From contig SKYC01000155.1 of the NCBI GenBank assembly GCA_007128085.1, forward strand, positions 1-7,874: 7,874 nucleotides of DNA, given 5' to 3'. Position numbers and translations under genes: made by a program. Numbering within the stretch: the stretch's first letter is position 1; each line of letters begins with the position of its first letter. Below, piece by piece: positions 1-6,160 of the stretch. The notes under the pieces are model-generated. The model saw only the letters and a list, made by a program, of their open reading frames with translations, had not been told where the DNA came from and searched no databases. The stretch is from Saprospiraceae bacterium (GTDB lineage Bacteria; Bacteroidota; Bacteroidia; Chitinophagales; Saprospiraceae).

Positions 1-665
1 ACTCCATCCAGACTTCCTCCACCATAATTGGGCTGAAAAGCATTGCCAGTGGTGGGGAAATCGTCAGAACTTGTCACCGTGGCAACATAAATGTTGTCAG
101 AATCGTCCACCATTATTTCTCCTCTGAACTGATCGCCGTAATTCCGAGCCAGGACAAAATCCAGTGCATTGATTCCATCGTTGTTATTCCCTCCTACATA
201 GGTGGATCCTATGAGGTCGTTTCCGTCTTCATTCATTACCGTTACGACTATATCCGCTCCGTTGATGTTGATGCTGTTGGTCACATTGGGAATGAGCGCA
301 TCGCCTCCCCTTAAGTTAGAACCAAAAGCAGCGGCTGTGGTGGGGAAGTTGTTAGAACTCGATATTCCCAGTACTACCAGTTCATTTCGCGAATTGACAA
401 TCAGACTGGTGGGAATGTCCGATTGATTGCCTCCCACGTAAGTGGAATAAATTCTCTGCGTTCCGTCGGCGCTGAATTTGGTAATTCCCATATCTACGAA
501 GACATTCCCGGCGAAGGGCTCGGCGTTATAGCTGATTTGAAATGCGCCGGTGGTGGTTGGGTAGCCGGGTTCAAAGACAGTACCCGCTGCATACAATTCT
601 CCGTTGGGACCCGGTGTTGCAGTGGTGCCCCAATTGTCCCCTATGGAACCGCTGTATGTGGAAAA
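1..665 (-). repeat. SBBP beta-propeller repeat units inside the exported protein
   Basis: Three degenerate protein repeats are visible, each with the pattern STY-GG, a stretch ending in an aliphatic 'D/N-x-(I/L)-Y/V' strand, then (F/Y)PTT followed by a short run to AF. The PTT cores lie at 540-563 (YPTTTGAF), 324-347 (FPTTAAAF) and 36-59 (FPTTGNAF). STY-GG/GS motifs occur at residues 276-281, 348-353 and 428-433. The two leftmost units also share similarity at the DNA level around the TTCCCCACCAC core. The spacing is irregular (about 72 and 96 residues) because insertions separate the last two units. This fits the SBBP family of beta-propeller-like repeats; more units are expected past the left edge. 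Confidence 0.75.
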
Positions 666-1487
666 AATTAAAACGGGGTCAATAATTAAGGGAATCTCCG
701 GATCGTATCCTTTGGGAAGGGAAAATCCGATGGTGGAATCTCTTTTTGTGAAAAAAGATTCGACATACACTTCCTCCCCTTCGATCATTTGAAAGGTGTA
801 CGGCTTTTGTTCGAAAATATCGTGTATACCGGTGTGAAACTTGAGGTTGGCATCCACTTGTTCAATTTTTTCCAACCCCTCGTACTCCAATTGAATTTGT
901 CCGGGATCTGCTCCCGGGTGAACCACAAAATCGTATTTGAGCACCCCGTTTTGCATATATATTTTGTAATCCACTCCCTCGTAGACATTTTTTAGCTCCA
1001 CTTTTTCATAGACCCTGACATCCCTGGCCCATTTCGATGGGTCGTTTCCCCGGAAGTAATTAAAATACTCAGTAGAAGGGCTATGGCCGATGTGATTTTT
1101 GATGGTATTTCCGCCCTTGAAATGAACTTTAAAGGCAAAAGATTGGACGGGGTAATCCCAAAACGAACAATTTTTATCGAATTTACAGGCAGCTCGTTTT
1201 TTAAGGTCTTCGGGATCTTGTTGAAACCAGGTCAGACCTTCTTCTTCGATGTACAAAATGCTGGATCCAAAATTGGCGCGATAGAGAACATGAGAAGGCC
1301 ATTGCCCTTTGTTTTCCTTAAAAACCCGTTCTTTGATTTCAGGGATTTCAACAGGAGGTTTTACAACGTGGGCTATGGCATTTCCGGGAATAAATACTGT
1401 CCATAAAAACAAGAGAGTGATAGGAATCCAAATTAATTCGCATCTGTAAAATGGTCTAACAGAGTTTGTGAGTTCGATTATCTTCAA
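1..1487 (-). CDS. Exported DUF7948/SBBP-repeat protein, C-terminus beyond left edge
   Basis: I read this minus-strand frame directly; it is open from 1487 to the left edge (495 residues). There is no in-frame ATG between the upstream stop and the mature protein. A TTG at 1487 (begins MKIIEL) gives a good Sec signal peptide: Arg11 and Arg16, a hydrophobic core at about 19-33, and probable cleavage after NAIA (Ala39). Residues about 55-270 match the DUF7948-type N-terminal domain, starting with the typical FKENKGQW and ending in LIIDPVLIFSTY. From about 275 onward come SBBP-type beta-propeller repeats with the recurring STYVGG and FPTT motifs. In the Bacteroidota such proteins are usually large, secreted, and end in a type IX secretion sorting or gliding-motility-associated C-terminal domain; that part would lie off the window, so the secretion route is inference. 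The biochemical role is unknown. The gene is divergent from prfA. A frameshift near 1425 is an alternative explanation for the missing ATG. Confidence 0.85.
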   Translation of the reverse strand, partial: MKIIELTNSVRPFYRCELIWIPITLLFLWTVFIPGNAIAHVVKPPVEIPEIKERVFKENKGQWPSHVLYRANFGSSILYIEEEGLTWFQQDPEDLKKRAACKFDKNCSFWDYPVQSFAFKVHFKGGNTIKNHIGHSPSTEYFNYFRGNDPSKWARDVRVYEKVELKNVYEGVDYKIYMQNGVLKYDFVVHPGADPGQIQLEYEGLEKIEQVDANLKFHTGIHDIFEQKPYTFQMIEGEEVYVESFFTKRDSTIGFSLPKGYDPEIPLIIDPVLIFSTYSGSIGDNWGTTATPGPNGELYAAGTVFEPGYPTTTGAFQISYNAEPFAGNVFVDMGITKFSADGTQRIYSTYVGGNQSDIPTSLIVNSRNELVVLGISSSNNFPTTAAAFGSNLRGGDALIPNVTNSININGADIVVTVMNEDGNDLIGSTYVGGNNNDGINALDFVLARNYGDQFRGEIMVDDSDNIYVATVTSSDDFPTTGNAFQPNYGGGSLDG

Positions 1488-1713
1488 TGCAGTGTGCTTT
1501 ATGGCAGTAAATTAGGTTATTGTTAAACGATGAATTTATAAATAGAGTGCCTGACTTCTCATTTCGCTGTATATTTATGTTTGATCTGTGAATTTAACAA
1601 ACAAGGTAATAAACTTTGTTGAATGAATTTTGCATATTTACAAAAATTAATAATTTGGATACAATTCCATACTTAGGAGTAAATAGTTTACCGGACTCCC
1701 CTATTTTTGCAAA
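1488..1713. other. A/T-rich divergent intergenic region
   Basis: These 226 bases separate the divergent SBBP gene (minus) and prfA (plus), so promoters for both should be here. The sequence is markedly richer in A and T than the flanking genes. No open frame of note, tRNA, or terminator-like hairpin is visible. Plus-strand matches to the Bacteroidota -7 consensus TAnnTTTG occur at 1576-1583 and 1702-1709. I found no perfect match on the minus strand; the closest are versions with one base of spacing error, such as the complement of 1641-1649. Confidence 0.7.
1576..1583 (+). promoter_or_regulatory. Candidate -7 promoter element for prfA
   Basis: TATGTTTG matches the TAnnTTTG -7 element used by the primary sigma factor of Bacteroidota. 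It lies 130 bases before the prfA start and would give a leader of roughly 120 nt. No TTG/TTTG -33 partner is seen at the usual spacing, so the assignment rests on the -7 match alone, in A/T-rich sequence where such matches arise by chance. Confidence 0.25.
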
Positions 1714-2787
1714 ATGATAGACAAACTCAAAGCCATTAAGGATCGGTTCTTTCTACTCGAAGAACAGATGTCGGATCCCGAAGTCGTGGGGGATCAGAAA
1801 AAATTTGCCCGCCTGCACAAAGAGTACAAAGAAATGACTCCGGTGGTAAAGGCTTTCGACCGGATGACGGAACTTCTGGATCAGATAGATCAGGCCAAAG
1901 AATTACTTAAAGAGGAGGATGAGGAAGTAAGAGAAATGGCGAAGGCCGAGCTGTCAGAACTCTATGCCACAGTGGAACAACTTAAGTTGGAACTGAAAAA
2001 AATGATGATCCCCAAAGATCCTGAAGATGAAAGCGATGTGATTTTTGAGATCAGAGCCGGTACCGGTGGGGACGAAGCAGCCATTTTTGTAGGCGATTTA
2101 TTTAAAATGTATAGTTCCTATTTCGAGGAGAAGGGCTGGAAGTACGAGATTTTAAGTCTGAACGAAGGGACTTCCGGGGGCTACACCAAAGTTGTTTTGG
2201 AAATTGTTGGCCGGGATGTATACGGTGGACTGAAGTACGAATCGGGTACCCACAGGGTGCAGCGTGTACCAAAAACAGAATCCCAGGGAAGAGTGCATAC
2301 TTCTGCAGCTACAGTGGCTGTATTGCCAAAATACGAAGAAGATGAAATCGACATCAACAAGGAGGATCTAAGGGTAGATACTTTTCGATCCAGTGGGGCA
2401 GGAGGTCAGCATGTAAACAAGACCGATTCCGGCGTGCGATTGACCCACTTGCCGACAGGAATAGTTGTGGAGTGTACCGATGGCCGTTCCCAGATTAAGA
2501 ACCGGGAGATCGCTCTCCAAAGGCTTTACCAAAAAATAAAAGACGAAAAGAGGAAAGAGGAGCAGTCGACCCTTGCCGCTCAGAGAAGATCCCTGGTGGG
2601 AACCGGTGATCGCAGTGGAAAGATACGGACTTATAATTATCCCCAGAACCGCCTGACCGACCACCGGATTAATTTGACACTTTACAATTTGGACCAAGTG
2701 GTTGCCGGAAAACTCGGAGATATTGTAGAGGCTTTGCAATTGGCAGAAAATGCTGAAAAAATGCAAGAGGGAATGACAGAGGATTGA
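1714..2787 (+). CDS. prfA: Peptide chain release factor 1 (RF1)
   Basis: Cytoplasmic class I release factor that recognises UAA and UAG stop codons in the ribosomal A site and triggers hydrolysis of peptidyl-tRNA. The 357-residue product has the normal family length and order: an N-terminal helical, charged domain (1-100), the stretch with RAGTGGDEAA (114-123), the stop-codon-reading PxT motif as PKT (186-188, within RVQRVPKTESQGR), and the catalytic GGQ loop (230-232, within RSSGAGGQHVN). PxT marks RF1 rather than RF2, which carries SPF. The Gln of GGQ is the expected methylation target of PrmC, a gene not seen here. The ATG at 1714 gives the standard N-terminus MIDKL; no Shine-Dalgarno sequence precedes it, as is usual in Bacteroidota. 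It ends with TGA, a codon that RF1 itself does not read. ddl follows after 63 bp on the same strand. Confidence 0.98.
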   Translation: MIDKLKAIKDRFFLLEEQMSDPEVVGDQKKFARLHKEYKEMTPVVKAFDRMTELLDQIDQAKELLKEEDEEVREMAKAELSELYATVEQLKLELKKMMIPKDPEDESDVIFEIRAGTGGDEAAIFVGDLFKMYSSYFEEKGWKYEILSLNEGTSGGYTKVVLEIVGRDVYGGLKYESGTHRVQRVPKTESQGRVHTSAATVAVLPKYEEDEIDINKEDLRVDTFRSSGAGGQHVNKTDSGVRLTHLPTGIVVECTDGRSQIKNREIALQRLYQKIKDEKRKEEQSTLAAQRRSLVGTGDRSGKIRTYNYPQNRLTDHRINLTLYNLDQVVAGKLGDIVEALQLAENAEKMQEGMTED

Positions 2788-2850
2788 GCAAGGTATTCGT
2801 ATTGTCCAACCCATTATTGGAATGAACGCTTGCGCGGACTGTGAAAAGTT

Positions 2851-3837
2851 ATGGAAAAATTTAACCAGATGGATAAGATAAAAATTGCAATTGTGACTGG
2901 AGGGCTGAGGGAGGAGCGCGTCATCTCCTTGAAAAGTGCTGAATTTATTGAAAAAAACTTAAATCCCAAAAAATATCAGTCAAGGGTCATTTTATTGGAC
3001 TCCAACAAGTGGTACGACAGGGATAGCGGAGCAGAAGTTGACAAAAACGATTTTTCGATTGAAGTAAATGGTGTCAGATTGAATTTTGACCAGGTCTATC
3101 TGGCCATTCACGGCTCACCGGTAGAGGACGGAAAAATTCAAGGATACTTTGACTTACTGGGTTTGCCTTACAGTACTTGTGATACATTTACCAGTGCTCT
3201 GAGTTTTAACAAACAGGCCACCAAAAATTTTCTGGCCGCTTTTGGAATTCCCATGGCTCCCTCCGTACTGCTTAAAAACGGCAGAATGCCTGAAAAAGCC
3301 GAAATGGAATCGTTGGGATTTCCGGTATTTGTCAAGCCCAATCAACACGGTTCAAGCTTTGGAATATCGAGGGCCGACAATTGGAATGAATTACAAGATT
3401 CCTGTGCTCACGCCTATTCCTTCGACCGAGAAGTAGTAGTTGAGGCTTACATGGAAGGCAGAGAATTTTCCTGTGGGGTTGTAAAAAAGAAGGGAAAAAC
3501 CCTGGCCCTGCCGGTGACAGAAATTATACCGGAAACCGAATTCTTTGATTACGCAGCCAAATACGAACACAAAAGCGAAGAAATAACCCCGGCAGAGATC
3601 AGTGACTCTGAATCTGCGAGCTGCCGTCAACTGGCGGGGAACATATACGATCTGATGAATTGCAGAGGAATGGTGCGGGTGGATTTTATTTTGAATCAGG
3701 GGATTTTCAAAATGTTGGAACTGAATACCGTACCCGGATTATCTCCGGAGAGTATTATCCCCGCACAAGCCTGGGCACTGGGCTGGAGTTATACGGAATT
3801 TTTGGATATTGTCATTGAGGATACATCAAAAAAGTAG
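2851..3837 (+). CDS. ddl: D-alanine--D-alanine ligase
   Basis: ATP-grasp enzyme of the cytoplasm that joins two D-alanines to make the dipeptide end of the peptidoglycan precursor. Its 328 residues are near the family norm (about 300-360). Expected parts are visible: the N-terminal GG (17-18) with Glu22, corresponding to E. coli DdlB Glu15; HGSPVEDG (88-95); the ATP-grasp loop KPNQHGSSFG (162-171); the omega-loop Tyr234 in FFDYAAKY; Arg276 and Asp278 in RVDF; and metal/substrate residues Glu290 and Asn292 in ELNTVPG, followed by Ser301. Two positions differ from common family motifs: Arg20 where Ser is frequent, and Val91 where Gly is frequent. The ATG at 2851 is the first after an in-frame TGA (2842-2844). 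A second ATG at 2869 would start MDKIKIAIV, resembling many homologues, and may be the true start. It is likely co-transcribed with prfA and ends 33 bp before a terminator. Confidence 0.96.
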   Translation: MEKFNQMDKIKIAIVTGGLREERVISLKSAEFIEKNLNPKKYQSRVILLDSNKWYDRDSGAEVDKNDFSIEVNGVRLNFDQVYLAIHGSPVEDGKIQGYFDLLGLPYSTCDTFTSALSFNKQATKNFLAAFGIPMAPSVLLKNGRMPEKAEMESLGFPVFVKPNQHGSSFGISRADNWNELQDSCAHAYSFDREVVVEAYMEGREFSCGVVKKKGKTLALPVTEIIPETEFFDYAAKYEHKSEEITPAEISDSESASCRQLAGNIYDLMNCRGMVRVDFILNQGIFKMLELNTVPGLSPESIIPAQAWALGWSYTEFLDIVIEDTSKK

Positions 3838-3870
3838 AGGGGGATAAGCACTTCTTGAAGGGATATAAAT

Positions 3871-3904
3871 AAAAAAAGGGTGACAAAATTGCCACCCTTT
3901 TTTT
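3871..3904. terminator. Bidirectional intrinsic terminator between ddl and the Sus-like operon
   Basis: Seven A's (3871-3877), a hairpin stem GGGTG (3878-3882) pairing with CACCC (3893-3897), then seven T's (3898-3904). Beyond one A-C mismatch, the stem can be extended by C-G and two A-T pairs. Because the A-run and T-run flank the stem symmetrically, it can work as a rho-independent terminator in both directions: for prfA-ddl coming from the left and for the minus-strand lipoprotein gene, whose stop is 20 bp away on the right. Confidence 0.85.
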
Positions 3905-3924
3905 ACTATAAATTACCATATAGG

Positions 3925-4743
3925 TTATCTGGGAGTATAAATACTCAGGCCAGAGTCACCAAATCCGTTGCTCCATTCAATCTGGAAGGTTCCGTTGGGG
4001 TTTATTTGTCCCGAACCGTTGAATTCATCATCGCCGTATACCACATCGGGTTGGCTGACAACACTCAAACCGGGACCGTCACACTGACCGTTGATCTGCG
4101 CTGGATTGTCCGCTGATCCATAACAGTTGGCATACATACCACCTGTAATATCAGTTATCTCGAACAAACCCTCCCCGAGAATCGTAACCTGTACGACATT
4201 GGTCACTCCCTCGCATCCAGCAGGATCCGTCATGGTAGTCACTACATCGTAGGTTCCTGAAATCAGGTAGTCACAATCGATACTCGCCATGGTAATGGTG
4301 TGAGTCGCATTGTTTCTGTCCGGTCCGGGCAATCCAATGGATCCATTGGATACACTGCTTATAGACAGTGTAATAATGGCATCGTCAGGATCAATCGCTC
4401 CTCCCCCTAAGGGGTTAATAACGATGGTGTTCCTGAATGCATTGGAAGTGTCGAAAGTTAAAGTCTCCAGCGGAGTGGCAAATTCAAAATCAACACCTTC
4501 TTCAGCGTTTTCAAGAGTCACCTCAATCTCAGCCGTAGCTGAAGCTGATTGGCCCTGAGGAGATGAGAATATGACATCTACAGAGATGGGATCAGTAGAG
4601 GTTTTAACCGTATTGGTTACCTCTCTGTTGAAATAAACAAACTCACCTTCATCGAACATAAAGTCTTCGGCATCGCCGCAGGAAGTAAATACCAGGGCGA
4701 AGGACAAAAGACTGAGAATTAATATATTTAATTTAAATTTCAT
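3925..4743 (-). CDS. Surface lipoprotein in the SusE/F position, unassigned family
   Basis: Last gene of the Sus-like operon, 272 residues. The N-terminus is a lipoprotein signal peptide (hydrophobic 5-19) with lipid cysteine Cys22 in FTSC. The following GDAED is acidic near the start, consistent with the surface-export signal of Bacteroidota lipoproteins. Residues about 33-152 are beta-rich and resemble a Calx-beta or DUF4843-like fold (EEGVDFEFATPLETLTF, then an alternating strand TIVIN and DDAIITLSI). Residues about 157-272 form a second beta domain beginning SGTYDVV, with the run LFEITDITGGMY (193-204) and closing with NPNGTFQIEWSNGFGDSG; it carries Cys157, Cys177, Cys207 and Cys221, which could form disulfides. 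Position suggests an accessory substrate-binding protein on the cell surface, but the ligand is unknown and I cannot name the family with certainty. It starts 19 nt after the susD-type gene's stop, behind an A-rich leader without Shine-Dalgarno sequence. Confidence 0.88.
   Translation of the reverse strand: MKFKLNILILSLLSFALVFTSCGDAEDFMFDEGEFVYFNREVTNTVKTSTDPISVDVIFSSPQGQSASATAEIEVTLENAEEGVDFEFATPLETLTFDTSNAFRNTIVINPLGGGAIDPDDAIITLSISSVSNGSIGLPGPDRNNATHTITMASIDCDYLISGTYDVVTTMTDPAGCEGVTNVVQVTILGEGLFEITDITGGMYANCYGSADNPAQINGQCDGPGLSVVSQPDVVYGDDEFNGSGQINPNGTFQIEWSNGFGDSGLSIYTPR
4332..4351. repeat. Perfect 20-bp palindrome within the lipoprotein gene
   Basis: The half-site ATCCAATGGA is followed immediately by its exact reverse complement, with no spacer and a GGATCC centre. 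It lies in the coding sequence for SNGSIG near residues 132-137 of the lipoprotein, so coding constraint and the Gly/Ser repetition may explain it. No second copy is seen in the window. Confidence 0.6.
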
Positions 4744-4762
4744 TTTTTCAGTTTTTAATTAA

Positions 4763-6139
4763 TTAATAACCAGGATTTTGCACCATATTGTCATTGGCAA
4801 ATACTTCAGCTTCGGGTATGGGGAAAACAAATCGGTGATCTCCTGCTTCCAGTTCACATCTGTTAGCGGCACAATCACCTCTGTTGTTAGATTGATCCCA
4901 TCTTAGAAAATAAAAAAATCGGCTGCTTTCGTAGACAAGTTCCTTTCTACGCTCCGTTTGAATGGCCTGGAAAAGCGCCTCTCCGGTTTCTCCGGGAGAA
5001 ACAAATCCGGCAATTCTAGCAGTTCTGATGGCATCCAAGTCGGCCAAAGCCGAAGACTGATCTCCGGTTTGGTAATGAGCTTCTGCTCTCATCAAGTACA
5101 GATCAGAAGTTCTGAAAACTTTGGCGTCCGCCAAACCGGGGATACTTGGATCTCCGATGTACTTGGTAACCCTTGGCCATCTTGTCACGTCAAAGAAAGC
5201 ATCGAATCGAATGTCGTTGCTTTGATCGTACAAGTCCAGAAGGTCTTCAGTTGCCCAGAAATAACTCGCGTCCAAACTGTTGATGTAAAAAATGTTACCA
5301 ACGGCTGCACTTCCCGGTGTGAAATTGATTTTAAAGATATTTTCACCGGCTACATCCAGTTGGTTCCACATTCCAGCATAAGTAGCACCTGTCGCCAGGG
5401 GCGGAGCTCCAGCATCCAGTGCATTGTTAACCTGCGTAATGACTTCGCTGTAGTTGGCTTCGTAAAGAGCAACTTGTGCCAGCAAAGAATGTTTGGATGC
5501 TCGATCAAAAACAAATGTTCCAAAAGGAATATCCGCCAGGCTCATAGCTTCTGAAATATCGGCCCTGATGGCTGCAAATACTTCATTGGTAGTCATTCTC
5601 GCCGGCTGCTGGATCAAACTGATCTGAGTAACATAAGGCACACTGAGTTCAGATCCGCCTTGAGATGGCTCAGCAAATAATTTGTGAGCGTGAAAGTGAA
5701 CCAATGCTCTTAGAGACAAAGCCTGAGCTCTGATCTCATTCAATCGTTGGCGATCGGCCTCCGTAGGAGGATCAAAACCGGGGGCATTGTTAATGATTAG
5801 ATTGGCTCGGTATACAGTTGTATAAAACCTCGACCAGATGGCCTCCGCATTCTGGTCATCCGAAGCGTAACTCCAGTTGTGTACAAACGCTCCCTGCCCG
5901 TTGTTCTGGGGCGAAATTTTCAAGTCGTCCGCAGCCCAGGCTTCCATGGCGATTTTGAGCTCGCCGTAGTAAGCTCCTGCTGTAAAACTCGAGTAAACAC
6001 CATTGAGCAGCAATTCAAACTCTTCCATAGTGTCATAGTTTGCACTGACTTGATCATGTGGTGATAGCTCGAGTTTGTCTTCGCAGGCGTAGACAAACAG
6101 CAATAAAAATCCTGCTAATAATATATGTAATTTCTTCAT
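4763..6139 (-). CDS. SusD/RagB-family nutrient-binding outer-membrane lipoprotein
   Basis: Lid-like substrate-binding lipoprotein that pairs with the SusC-type transporter encoded just upstream. The signal peptide ends in VYAC with lipid cysteine Cys19, followed by acidic EDKLE as expected for surface-exposed Bacteroidota lipoproteins. Family features in order: an N-terminal segment with DQVSANYDTMEEFELLLNGVYSSF (split at 29-52); helical TPR-like segments including YRANLIINNAP (110-120) and RAQALSLRALVHFHAHKLF (137-155); the signature SDLYLMRAEAHYQTGD (345-360) followed by ALADLDAIRTAR; ERRKELVYESSRFFYFLRW (396-414); and the C-terminal FPIPEAEV...NPGY ending. At 458 residues it is on the short side of the family (often around 500-550), so some loops over the binding site may be reduced. 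Cys423 and Cys428 near the C-terminus form a close pair. It begins 21 nt after the SusC-type stop and is surely part of the same transcript. Substrate unknown. Confidence 0.96.
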   Translation of the reverse strand: MKKLHILLAGFLLLFVYACEDKLELSPHDQVSANYDTMEEFELLLNGVYSSFTAGAYYGELKIAMEAWAADDLKISPQNNGQGAFVHNWSYASDDQNAEAIWSRFYTTVYRANLIINNAPGFDPPTEADRQRLNEIRAQALSLRALVHFHAHKLFAEPSQGGSELSVPYVTQISLIQQPARMTTNEVFAAIRADISEAMSLADIPFGTFVFDRASKHSLLAQVALYEANYSEVITQVNNALDAGAPPLATGATYAGMWNQLDVAGENIFKINFTPGSAAVGNIFYINSLDASYFWATEDLLDLYDQSNDIRFDAFFDVTRWPRVTKYIGDPSIPGLADAKVFRTSDLYLMRAEAHYQTGDQSSALADLDAIRTARIAGFVSPGETGEALFQAIQTERRKELVYESSRFFYFLRWDQSNNRGDCAANRCELEAGDHRFVFPIPEAEVFANDNMVQNPGY

Positions 6140-6160
6140 TGTTAAATTGTTTTTTTATGA

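Noticed and set aside
785..988. Minus-strand 67-codon frame inside the SBBP gene
   Set aside because: It is a different minus frame within the continuous SBBP coding frame and lacks recognisable protein character.
202..1406. Several plus-strand open frames of 60-107 codons at 202-426, 423-671, 604-792, 789-995 and 1083-1406
   Set aside because: They overlap one long minus-strand frame that shows a signal peptide, DUF7948-like sequence and SBBP repeats; their own translations look like nothing coherent.
1602..1608. Possible minus-strand -7 element for the SBBP gene (complement reads TACCTTG)
   Set aside because: It lacks one T of TAnnTTTG and has no -33 partner at proper spacing; too weak to list as a promoter.
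2368..2814. Minus-strand 148-codon frame opposite prfA
   Set aside because: It lies antisense to the conserved C-terminal half of RF1, including GGQ; it is a shadow frame.
2788..2850. Possible terminator between prfA and ddl (CCAA/TTGG near 2808-2822)
   Set aside because: The stem is only four base pairs and is not followed by a T-run.
4958..5554. Plus-strand 198-codon frame opposite the SusD gene
   Set aside because: It is antisense to conserved SusD signature regions, and its translation has no domain or signal features.
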